Shown here in pieces: positions 26,725 to 33,486 of a DNA stretch of 64,000 bases. Within the stretch, counting starts at the first letter, position 1; each line of letters begins with the position of its first letter. The translations under genes and the position numbers were made by a program. This DNA is from Azonexus sp. (GTDB lineage Bacteria > Pseudomonadota > Gammaproteobacteria > Burkholderiales > Rhodocyclaceae). The stretch covers positions 25,505-89,504 of the forward strand of contig JAGOAU010000011.1 of assembly GCA_017983755.1 (NCBI GenBank), in the 5' to 3' direction. The notes beneath the pieces were generated by a model. The model was not told where the DNA came from. It saw only the letters and a list, made by a program, of their open reading frames with translations, and searched no databases.

Positions 26725-27153
26725 ATGGCCATCGGCAGCTTCAATTCCCCCGGCGCCCAGGCGCCGATGGCGGAAATCAACACGACGCCGCTGGTCGACG
26801 TCATGCTGGTCCTGCTCATCATCTTCATCATCACCGCGCCGCTGATGACGCACTCGGTCAAGGTCGACCTGCCGCGCGCCGCGAGTACGCCGACGCCGGA
26901 CAAGCCGCTGACCCTGCAGGTTGCCATCGACGCCGACAACCACGTTTTCGTCGGTTCCGAGGCGGTCGACCGCGACAGCCTCGAAAGCCGCTTCCGCGAA
27001 GCCGTCGCCCGGGACGCCAACGTCGAGATGCACCTCAAGGCCGACCGCAGCACGCGCTACGAAGCGGTGGCCGAAACCATGAGCGCCGCCCGCCGTGCCG
27101 GTCTGACCAAGATCGGTTTCGTCACGCAACCAGGAAGCACGCCACCGAACTGA
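26725..27153 (+). CDS. exbD: ExbD/TolR-family proton channel subunit
   Basis: A 142-residue ExbD. One membrane helix (about 22-42) contains the proton-conducting Asp in TTPLVDVMLVLLIIF. The periplasmic domain ends with KADRSTRYEAVAETMSAARRAGL. It works with ExbB and TonB. A long leader with GCCAGCCA repeats follows before ftrA. Confidence 0.95.
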   Translation: MAIGSFNSPGAQAPMAEINTTPLVDVMLVLLIIFIITAPLMTHSVKVDLPRAASTPTPDKPLTLQVAIDADNHVFVGSEAVDRDSLESRFREAVARDANVEMHLKADRSTRYEAVAETMSAARRAGLTKIGFVTQPGSTPPN

Positions 27154-27178
27154 TCGGAATTTTTCACAACCAGACTCG

Positions 27179-27221
27179 AGCCAGCCAGCCGCAGTAGCCA
27201 GCAGGACAGCAAGCCAGCCAG
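27179..27221 (+). repeat. GCCAGCCA-type leader repeats (3)
   Basis: AGCCAGCCAGCC, then AGTAGCCAGC, then AAGCCAGCCAGAG: three units in the leader 21 bases before ftrA. The densest example in the window. Confidence 0.8.
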
Positions 27222-27241
27222 AGCAACCAGGGAGTAACACC

Positions 27242-27787
27242 ATGTTGTCCATAAAAAAATTGGTTTCTGTTTTGGCTCTTTCCGCGGCACTGGCCGCCCC
27301 CGCCCTCGCCCTCGAATACCCGATCGGCGTTCCCCAGCAGCGTGCCGGCATGGAAATCGCCGCCGTCTATCTGCAGCCGATCGAGATGGAACCGGAGGGC
27401 ATGATGCGCAAGGTGTCCGAATCGGACATCCACATCGAGGCCGACATCCATGCGCTGGCCAACAACCCGAACGGTTTCGAGGAAGGCGCCTGGATTCCCT
27501 ACCTCGTCGTCAAGTACGAAGTCTCCAAGATCGGCGGCGACCACAAGGTGGCCGGCGATTTCATGCCCATGGTCGCCAACGACGGTCCGCATTACGGCGA
27601 GAACATCAAGCTGGCCGGCCCCGGCAAGTACAAGGTGAAATACACCATCCTGCCGCCGTCCGAGAACAAGCACGCTCACTTCGGCCGCCACACCGACCGC
27701 GCCACCGGCGTCCGCCCGTGGTTCAAGCCTTTCGAAGTCGAATACGAATTCACCTACGTCGGCATTGGTAAAAAAGGCGGTTACTGA
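27242..27787 (+). CDS. ftrA: Periplasmic P19/FtrA-type iron-binding protein
   Basis: A 181-residue exported protein of the P19/Tp34/FtrA family, periplasmic copper-containing proteins that take part in ferrous iron uptake with FTR1-type permeases. A signal peptide covers about residues 1-23. Likely metal ligands are the Met in GMEIAAVYLQP, the Glu/Met in IEMEPEGMM, and the His in SDIHIEADIHA. It starts the ftr operon; the porin gene begins two bases after its stop. Confidence 0.9.
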   Translation: MLSIKKLVSVLALSAALAAPALALEYPIGVPQQRAGMEIAAVYLQPIEMEPEGMMRKVSESDIHIEADIHALANNPNGFEEGAWIPYLVVKYEVSKIGGDHKVAGDFMPMVANDGPHYGENIKLAGPGKYKVKYTILPPSENKHAHFGRHTDRATGVRPWFKPFEVEYEFTYVGIGKKGGY

Positions 27788-27789
27788 TC

Positions 27790-29274
27790 ATGCGCCTCGC
27801 CAAACTGACCGCCGCGCTCGTCGCGGCGGGACTGGCGCTGCCTGCCTTTCCCGCCAGCGACGCCGCCACGCTGCAAAAACTCCTTGAGCGCATGGAAAAG
27901 CTCGAGGCCCGCAACGCCGAGTTGGAAAAGGAAGTCAAGGCGCTCAAGAACGAAAGCGCCGAAGTCGCCAAGGGCCTCGACAGCCCGCGCCTCTCCGAAA
28001 ATGAACCGGAGCTGACGGTGCGCCTGAAGGCGACCGAAAAGGACGTGCTCGAAATGAAGAAGTCGTCGAAGGTCGTCGAATCGCTGGAAGGCATCAAGGC
28101 GACCGCCGCGCTCGCCACCGTCGTCCAGGGCGCCAGCGGCTTGCCCGCCGTTTACGAACCCGGAACGACCAACAACCTTTCGGGCACTCAGCTCAACTAC
28201 CGCGCCGACGTCACCGTCGAGCTGCCGCTGCAGCCGATCGGCGACATCGAGCACAAGCTGTTCGGCGGCTTCCGCATGGGCCAGGGTCAGGGTCTCAACA
28301 GCGCGTTCTCCGCCCTCGGCTACTACGCCAGCGCCCCTAACGCGCTGGCTTTCCGCGCCAGCGGCGCCAGCCCCGACGACTCGGTGGTCATCCTCGGCCA
28401 GGCCTACTACCAGGCCGCGATCCCGCTGCCCTTCGGCGGCTTCAAACCCTACTCGCGGGAGACGCTGGACATCACCTTCGGCAAGATGGACATCTTCAGC
28501 TTCTTCGACCAGAACGCTGGGGCCGGCGACGAATCGCGCCAGTTCCTCAACTCGGTGTTCGTCCACAACCCATTGCTCGACGCCGGGCGTGAGGTCGGCG
28601 TCGATGCCAACGGCTTCCAGCCCGGCTTCATCGTCGGCTATACCAACAGCTTCGACAAGACGCAGCCGTGGCGACTGTCGCTGGGCGTCTTCGGTACCGG
28701 CCCGCGCGGTTCCAACTATGAGGCCAGCCTGACCCAGCCGCTGCTCTTCGCGCAGGCCGAAACCCAGCTCAAGCTGTTCGGCGGCCTCACCGGCAACTAC
28801 CGGCTCTACGCCTGGAATCGCTCCGCCGGCGAGGATTTCGACTACCTGCAGACCAACCAGACGACCCAGCACACCGGGATCGGCGTTTCGGTCGACCAGC
28901 GCGTCGGCGACGGCATCACGGTGTTCGGCCGTTACGGCAACCTGGTCAAGGGCGAGTTGCCCTTCAATCAGGCGGTCGCCGTCGGCGCCCAGTTCAGCGG
29001 CAGCTACTGGGATCGCGGGGCCGACGCGTTCGGCATCGGCTTCAGCTGGCTTCAGACCGGCAGCGCTTACAAGAACGCCACCTACGACTGGAACGGCAAC
29101 GCGCTGACGTTCGTGCCTACCGGTGCCGAGACGATCACCGAACTCTACTACCGCTACCGTCTCTCGCCGCAGTTCGAGCTCAGCCCCGACTTCCAGTGGC
29201 TGACGCAGGGCGGCGGCAACCCGGATGCCAAGTCGGCCTATGTGTTCGGCCTGCGCGCCAACATCGTCTATTGA
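27790..29274 (+). CDS. Outer membrane porin-like protein in the ftr operon
   Basis: A 494-residue exported protein: signal peptide (about 1-22), a coiled-coil stretch (about 27-60, LLERMEKLEARNAELEKEVK) and then a beta-barrel rich in aromatic residues, ending in NIVY. The barrel resembles OprB-type carbohydrate-selective porins, with an N-terminal coiled coil as in proteins anchored to peptidoglycan. Its position between ftrA and ftrB suggests that it lets iron or an iron complex cross the outer membrane. Assignment to OprB is moderate. Confidence 0.75.
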   Translation: MRLAKLTAALVAAGLALPAFPASDAATLQKLLERMEKLEARNAELEKEVKALKNESAEVAKGLDSPRLSENEPELTVRLKATEKDVLEMKKSSKVVESLEGIKATAALATVVQGASGLPAVYEPGTTNNLSGTQLNYRADVTVELPLQPIGDIEHKLFGGFRMGQGQGLNSAFSALGYYASAPNALAFRASGASPDDSVVILGQAYYQAAIPLPFGGFKPYSRETLDITFGKMDIFSFFDQNAGAGDESRQFLNSVFVHNPLLDAGREVGVDANGFQPGFIVGYTNSFDKTQPWRLSLGVFGTGPRGSNYEASLTQPLLFAQAETQLKLFGGLTGNYRLYAWNRSAGEDFDYLQTNQTTQHTGIGVSVDQRVGDGITVFGRYGNLVKGELPFNQAVAVGAQFSGSYWDRGADAFGIGFSWLQTGSAYKNATYDWNGNALTFVPTGAETITELYYRYRLSPQFELSPDFQWLTQGGGNPDAKSAYVFGLRANIVY

Positions 29275-29283
29275 GGAAGCCTC

Positions 29284-29616
29284 ATGAAACACGCTCTCCA
29301 TTCCGCGGTTTTCGCCCTTTTTCTGGCGTCGACCGCAGCCATCGCCGACGACCTGCCGACCTACAAGCTGCTCATGAAGGACGGCCGGATCATTCCCGAA
29401 ACGCTGGAAGTGCCTGCCAACACGCGCTTCCGGCTGGAGGTAAGGAACGAGGGGCCGGGCGCCGCGGAATTCGAGAGCCTGGAACTGAAGAAGGAACTGG
29501 TGCTCGCTCCTGGCGTCACCCGCAACCTTGTCTTCTTCCCGATGAAACCGGGCACCTACAAGTTCTTCGACGACTTCCACCCGGAAACCGGGCAGGGTCG
29601 GATCGTCGCCAAATGA
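29284..29616 (+). CDS. ftrB: FtrB-like periplasmic cupredoxin
   Basis: A 110-residue exported cupredoxin-fold protein with a signal peptide of about 21 residues. The fold is shown by IIPETLEVPANTRFRLEVRNEGP and by MKPGTYKFFDD. In FtrABCD systems FtrB is thought to oxidise Fe(II) during transport, with the FTR1 permease. The usual copper ligand pattern (Cys-x-x-x-x-His) is not obvious here, and only Met/His/Glu candidates are seen. Confidence 0.82.
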   Translation: MKHALHSAVFALFLASTAAIADDLPTYKLLMKDGRIIPETLEVPANTRFRLEVRNEGPGAAEFESLELKKELVLAPGVTRNLVFFPMKPGTYKFFDDFHPETGQGRIVAK

Positions 29617-29619
29617 AAC

Positions 29620-29654
29620 GCCAGCCAGCCAAATCGTAACAACAGCCAGCAAGC
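29620..29654 (+). repeat. GCCAGCCA-type leader repeat pair (4)
   Basis: GCCAGCCAGCC and AACAGCCAGCAAGC, between ftrB and ftrC, ending 13 bases before ftrC. Confidence 0.75.
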
Positions 29655-29666
29655 ACGGAGCACAAC

Positions 29667-30470
29667 ATGGGTAACGCATTTTTTGTCGTCTGGCGGGAAA
29701 GCCTCGAAGCCTTCCTGATCGCCGGCATCCTCTACGCCTGGCTGCAGGGCAACGACACCGGCGGCAAGGGCAAGCGGGCGCTGTTCATCGGCCTCGCCGT
29801 CGGCGTCGGCCTCGCCCTGCTGCTCGGCTGGGCGTTGCTGACGGTGCAGGACGAACTGAGCGGCAACGCGCTCGAAGCCTTCCAGATCGCCACCCTGCTG
29901 ATCGCCGCCGGGCTGATCACGCAGATGGTGCTGTGGATGCGCAAGCATGGCCGGCAGATGAAGGCCCGGCTGCACGCCGATCTCTCCGCCGCCGCCGAAA
30001 AATCCGGCTTCGTCGGCGTCGCCGTGGTAGCCGCGCTGGCCGTCGCCCGCGAAGGCGCGGAAACGGTGATCTTTCTCTACGGCATGGCGCAGTCCGGCGA
30101 TTACAGCGCCCTGATCGGCGGTGCCTTGGCCGGCTTCGCCGGCGCCGCCGCCACCGCCTGGCTGGCCGCCAAAAGCCTGGCCCGCCTCAACATCGGCCTG
30201 CTGCTGCGCCTCTCTTCCATCCTGCTGCTGGTGCTCGCCTCGGCCCTATTCGTCGCCGCCATCGACCGCCTGATCGGCGCCGGCTGGCTGACGCCGATGC
30301 TCGACCCGGTCTGGGACACCTCGCTGCTGATCGACGATTCGACCAAGGCCGGCAAGCTGCTCGCCGATTTTTCCGGCTACCGCGCGCGCCCGGCGCTGAC
30401 CACGCTGCTCGCCTGGCTCGCCTACTGGATCGTCGTCTTCATCGCCTGGCGGAGAAGCGACCATGCTTGA
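29667..30470 (+). CDS. ftrC: FTR1-family iron permease
   Basis: A 267-residue membrane permease of the FTR1/EfeU family with seven hydrophobic segments. Both RExxE iron-binding motifs are present: RESLEA at residue 10 in the first helix and REGAETVIF near residue 130. It moves iron across the inner membrane, coupled to oxidation by the cupredoxin partner. The 3' end overlaps ftrD by eight bases. Confidence 0.95.
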   Translation: MGNAFFVVWRESLEAFLIAGILYAWLQGNDTGGKGKRALFIGLAVGVGLALLLGWALLTVQDELSGNALEAFQIATLLIAAGLITQMVLWMRKHGRQMKARLHADLSAAAEKSGFVGVAVVAALAVAREGAETVIFLYGMAQSGDYSALIGGALAGFAGAAATAWLAAKSLARLNIGLLLRLSSILLLVLASALFVAAIDRLIGAGWLTPMLDPVWDTSLLIDDSTKAGKLLADFSGYRARPALTTLLAWLAYWIVVFIAWRRSDHA

Positions 30471-31854
30471 GCAGACGCTGCATTTCCACCCCCGGCACAG
30501 TCGCGGTCGACTGGAAAAAATCGGCCTTTTCCTGCGCCGCAACCGCCGCCTGATCATGGCCGTCCAATGGACGGTCGTCGTCGTTTACGCGGCGCTCGTC
30601 ATCATCCCTGCCTTCCTGCCGCTGCCGCCGGAAGACGCCCACATCTGGAACAACCTGCGCCTGTTCGCCCAGTTCATTTTCTGGGGCGTCTGGTGGCCGG
30701 GCGTCATGATCGCCACGGTGACCCTCGGCCGCGTCTGGTGCGGCATCTTCTGCCCGGAAGGCAGCGTCTCCGAATGGGTCAGCAAATACGGACGCGGCAA
30801 ACCGTTGCCCGGCTGGCTCAAGTGGTCCGGCTGGCCCTTCGTCGCCTTCGTGTGCACCACTGTTTATGGCCAGCTGGTCAGCGTCTACGAATACCCGCAG
30901 GCGGCCCTGCTGGTCCTCGGCGGCTCTACCATCGCGGCGATCGGGCTCGGCCTGCTCTACGGCCGCGAGAAACGCATCTGGTGCCGCTACCTGTGCCCGG
31001 CCTCCGGCGTCTTCGCCGTGCTGGCCAAGATCGCCCCGCTCCACTACAAGGTCGACCGCGCCGCCTGGGATCGCCATCAGGGCGACTACGAGCCGGTCAA
31101 TTGCGCGCCATTGGTCGACGTCCGCCGGATGACCAGCGCCTCCGAATGCCACGCCTGCGGGCGCTGCGCCGGCCAGCGCGACGCCGTCGCCCTGACTGTC
31201 CGCTCACCGTTTGCCGAAGTCCTCGATTTCGACGCCCCGGCGCGCACGCCGGAAGCGCTGACCCTGTTGTTTGGCGTCCTCGGCGTCGCCACCGCCGCCT
31301 TCCAGTGGACGGTCAGCCCGTGGTTCCTGCACGTCAAGCTGTGGCTCGCCGACTGGCTGGTCGAACACGACCATTTCACGCTGCTCGACAACGACGTGCC
31401 GTGGTGGCTGCTGACCCATTATCCGGAAGCCAGCGACCTGTTCACCTGGCTCGATGGCGCGCTGATCCTCGCCTACCTGATCGGCGGCGGCTTCCTGCTC
31501 GGCAGCCTGCTGTGGACCGGCCCGGCGCTCGCCGCCCGCCTGCTGAAGACCCCGGGCCTCTCCTGGCAGCGCCTGACCTTCGCCCTAGCCCCGTTGGCCG
31601 CCGCCAGCATCATCCTCGGCCTGTCGATGCTGACCGTCAGCCATCTCAAGGCGGAACATGTCTGGCTCGGCTGGCTGCCGGCCTTCCGGATTCTCCTTCT
31701 CGCCGCCGGCGGCCTGGGAACTCTGTGGCTCGCTTTCTGTCTCGTTGGCAGGAGCACGGCAAAAAATGGCCGTCGTCTGCTGGCCGGAGGAGCGATGTCC
31801 GTCCCGGTCGGTTTGATGACAACTATCTGGAGCCTTGTCTTTTTCGTCTGGTAA
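30463..31854 (+). CDS. ftrD: FtrD-type polyferredoxin membrane protein
   Basis: A 463-residue membrane protein of the NapH/RdxA-like group with about ten hydrophobic segments. Cys motifs for 4Fe-4S clusters are CGIFCPEG, CRYLCPASGVF and CHACGRC. In FtrABCD it is thought to carry electrons away from the iron oxidation step. It overlaps ftrC. A dispersed repeat copy (30500-30536) encodes residues 13-25 just before the first membrane helix. The last two helices end close to a bacterioferritin gene. Confidence 0.9.
   Translation: MLEQTLHFHPRHSRGRLEKIGLFLRRNRRLIMAVQWTVVVVYAALVIIPAFLPLPPEDAHIWNNLRLFAQFIFWGVWWPGVMIATVTLGRVWCGIFCPEGSVSEWVSKYGRGKPLPGWLKWSGWPFVAFVCTTVYGQLVSVYEYPQAALLVLGGSTIAAIGLGLLYGREKRIWCRYLCPASGVFAVLAKIAPLHYKVDRAAWDRHQGDYEPVNCAPLVDVRRMTSASECHACGRCAGQRDAVALTVRSPFAEVLDFDAPARTPEALTLLFGVLGVATAAFQWTVSPWFLHVKLWLADWLVEHDHFTLLDNDVPWWLLTHYPEASDLFTWLDGALILAYLIGGGFLLGSLLWTGPALAARLLKTPGLSWQRLTFALAPLAAASIILGLSMLTVSHLKAEHVWLGWLPAFRILLLAAGGLGTLWLAFCLVGRSTAKNGRRLLAGGAMSVPVGLMTTIWSLVFFVW
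30500..30536 (+). repeat. Uptake-sequence-like repeat, copy 10
   Basis: Core with one mismatch (GTCGCGGTCGAC) at 30500-30511; tail GAAAAAATCGGCCTTTTCC. Near the 5' end of ftrD. Confidence 0.88.
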
Positions 31855-31888
31855 GGAAAATTCCCTTCGCCTAGAATGGACATTCCGG

Positions 31889-31917
31889 CAAGCCAGCCGC
31901 TTTCGCCAGCCAGCCGC
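31889..31917 (+). repeat. GCCAGCCA-type leader repeat pair (5)
   Basis: AAGCCAGCC and CGCCAGCCAGCC, 28 bases before the first bacterioferritin gene. A TAGAAT -10-like element is at 31872-31877. Confidence 0.75.
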
Positions 31918-31944
31918 AACCTTCAACGATTCCCGGAGAAGCAT

Positions 31945-32430
31945 ATGAAAGGCGACAAGAAAATCATCGACATCCTCAACGACCTGCTGACCGGCGAGTT
32001 GACCGCTGTCGACCAATACCTGATCCACGGCGAGATGTATGCCGACATGGGTTTTTCCCGGCTGGCCGAGAAGGCTCTGCATGAATCGGACCACGAACGC
32101 CAGCACGCACGCGCGCTGATCCAGCGCATCCTGTTCCTCGAAGGCAAGCCCAACCTGGCCAAGCGCGAGGCGCTCAAGGTCGGCAAGAACGTGCCGGACA
32201 TGCTGAAGGCCGACCTCGCGGTCGAATACAAGGTCGTCGGCGAACTGAAAAAGGCCATGGCCGCCTGTGAGCTGGCGCAGGACTACGTGACGCGCGACAT
32301 GCTCGGCGTCCAACTCGAGGACACCGAGATGGACCACGCCTATTACCTGGAAAAGCAGCTCGGCCTGATCGAACTCGTCGGCCTCGAAAACTACCAGCAG
32401 AGCCAGATGGGCTCGGGCACCCCGGCTTAA
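31945..32430 (+). CDS. bfr: Bacterioferritin, ferroxidase-type subunit
   Basis: A 161-residue bacterioferritin. Using E. coli Bfr numbering, ferroxidase ligands E18, E51, H54, E94 and the ExxH pair (E127/H130) are all present, but the heme ligand Met52 is replaced by Arg. It should therefore oxidise and store iron but bind no heme by itself. The gene directly downstream encodes the complementary subunit, so the two probably co-assemble. The ATG at 31945 has a GGAGAA site; an upstream in-frame ATG lies within the leader. Confidence 0.93.
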   Translation: MKGDKKIIDILNDLLTGELTAVDQYLIHGEMYADMGFSRLAEKALHESDHERQHARALIQRILFLEGKPNLAKREALKVGKNVPDMLKADLAVEYKVVGELKKAMAACELAQDYVTRDMLGVQLEDTEMDHAYYLEKQLGLIELVGLENYQQSQMGSGTPA

Positions 32431-32442
32431 GGAGCGAGACCG

Positions 32443-32925
32443 ATGAAAGGCGACAAGAAAGTCATCGAAGCCCTGAACAAGGTGCTCAAGAACGAACTGA
32501 CCTCGATCAACCAGTATTTCCTGCATGCCCGCATGTTCCGCAACTGGGGCCTGGAAAAGCTCAACGACTACCAGTACAAGCAGTCGATCCGCGTCATGAA
32601 GGAAGCCGACGAACTGATCGAGCGCATCCTCTTCCTCGAAGGCCTGCCCAACCTGCAGAACCTCGGCAAGCTGCTGATCGGCGAGAACGTCGTCGAATGC
32701 CTGGCTGGCGACCTCAAGTACGAGCGCGAAACGCAGCGCCCGCTGCTGGTCGAATCGATCGCCCTGTGCGAAACGCTGCAGGACTACGTCAGCCGCGACC
32801 TGCTCGAAGATCTGCTCGAGCATTGCGAGGAAGCCATCGACTGGCTGGAAACCCAGCAGAGCCTGATCGTCGATGTGACCCTGCCCAATTACCTGCAGGC
32901 GCACATGGAGCCGGGCGAAGGCTGA
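32443..32925 (+). CDS. bfr: Bacterioferritin, heme-binding subunit lacking ferroxidase ligands
   Basis: A 160-residue bacterioferritin in which the heme ligand Met52 is kept but ferroxidase ligands are lost: E51 is Val, H54 is Glu, and the E127/H130 pair is Cys/Ala (E18 and E94 remain). Heterotypic bacterioferritins with one ferroxidase and one heme subunit are known from Pseudomonas, Neisseria and Magnetospirillum. It starts 12 bases after the first subunit and is followed by a terminator. Confidence 0.93.
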   Translation: MKGDKKVIEALNKVLKNELTSINQYFLHARMFRNWGLEKLNDYQYKQSIRVMKEADELIERILFLEGLPNLQNLGKLLIGENVVECLAGDLKYERETQRPLLVESIALCETLQDYVSRDLLEDLLEHCEEAIDWLETQQSLIVDVTLPNYLQAHMEPGEG

Positions 32926-32949
32926 TTTAGGTTCAGTCTCCCGCACACC

Positions 32950-32976
32950 AAAGCCGCAGCCAGCCTGCGGCTTTTT
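32950..32976 (+). terminator. Rho-independent terminator after bfr genes
   Basis: AAAGCCGCA and TGCGGCTTT form a nine-base stem around a seven-base loop, followed by TT. Confidence 0.88.
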
Positions 32977-33033
32977 CCATTTTGATGGCGCCAACGAAGC
33001 CGGTTGGCCCGTCTATTGCTCAATATCCGAATT

Positions 33034-33070
33034 GTTGCGGTCGACTGTCGAAAATGCCACAAAACCGGGT
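33034..33070 (+). repeat. Uptake-sequence-like repeat, copy 11
   Basis: Exact core at 33034-33045; tail GAAAATGCCACAAAACC. Intergenic, between the bfr terminator and the bfd promoter. Confidence 0.9.
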
Positions 33071-33095
33071 AACTGTCTTCGCAACGAAATAGTTG

Positions 33096-33140
33096 TTGAC
33101 AATCATTCTCATAAACTTAGAATACGAACTGTTCGCATTT
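33096..33140 (+). promoter_or_regulatory. Fur-like promoter of bfd
   Basis: TTGACA (33096-33101), 16-base spacer, TAGAAT (33118-33123). The spacer holds ATCATTCTCAT, a Fur half-site, and ACGAACTGTTCGCAT follows downstream. The layout matches that before hemP. Confidence 0.72.
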
Positions 33141-33164
33141 ACATCACGCAACAGGAGACCACGG

Positions 33165-33368
33165 ATGTACGTCTGCGTTTGCCAGGCGGTCACCGACCGT
33201 CAGATTCGTGAAGCCGCCCAAGGCGGTGCCCGCACGCTCAAGGATTTGCGGCGCGATCTCGGCGTGACGCGCGATTGCGGCCGCTGCGCCTCCTGCGCCC
33301 ACGAGTGCTTGCAGGAAGTGCATCAGGGCCAGGGCAAGCCGGGCAAGGTCATGCGTCAGGCCGCCTGA
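33165..33368 (+). CDS. bfd: Bacterioferritin-associated ferredoxin Bfd
   Basis: A 67-residue 2Fe-2S protein. The cluster ligands are visible as CVC at residues 4-6 and CGRCASC in the second half (CxC...CxxC). Bfd binds bacterioferritin and supplies electrons for release of stored iron when iron is scarce. It has its own Fur-like promoter just upstream and an AGGAG site. Its position next to the bfr pair fits that role. Confidence 0.95.
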   Translation: MYVCVCQAVTDRQIREAAQGGARTLKDLRRDLGVTRDCGRCASCAHECLQEVHQGQGKPGKVMRQAA

Positions 33369-33407
33369 TTTGCGAACACGGGCCAGTCAGCGCCCGAACA
33401 AATATTT

Positions 33408-33464
33408 AGCCAGCCAATAACCAGCCCGCCACCCAAGGACTTCCGGTCTCCAGGCAGCCAGCCG
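33408..33464 (+). repeat. GCCAGCCA-type leader repeats (6)
   Basis: TTAGCCAGCCAATAACCAGCC and GGCAGCCAGCCGG-type units spanning 57 bases, ending 23 bases before the receptor gene. Confidence 0.75.
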
Positions 33465-33486
33465 GAAACAATCACGGGAGTTCCTG

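Noticed and set aside
26963-26978. GCGGTCGACCGCGAC in exbD
   Set aside because: Lacks GTT at the start and any A/T tracts; coding coincidence in GC-rich sequence.
28885-28896. GTTTCGGTCGAC in the porin gene
   Set aside because: The mismatch hits the TGCGG centre and no tail follows.
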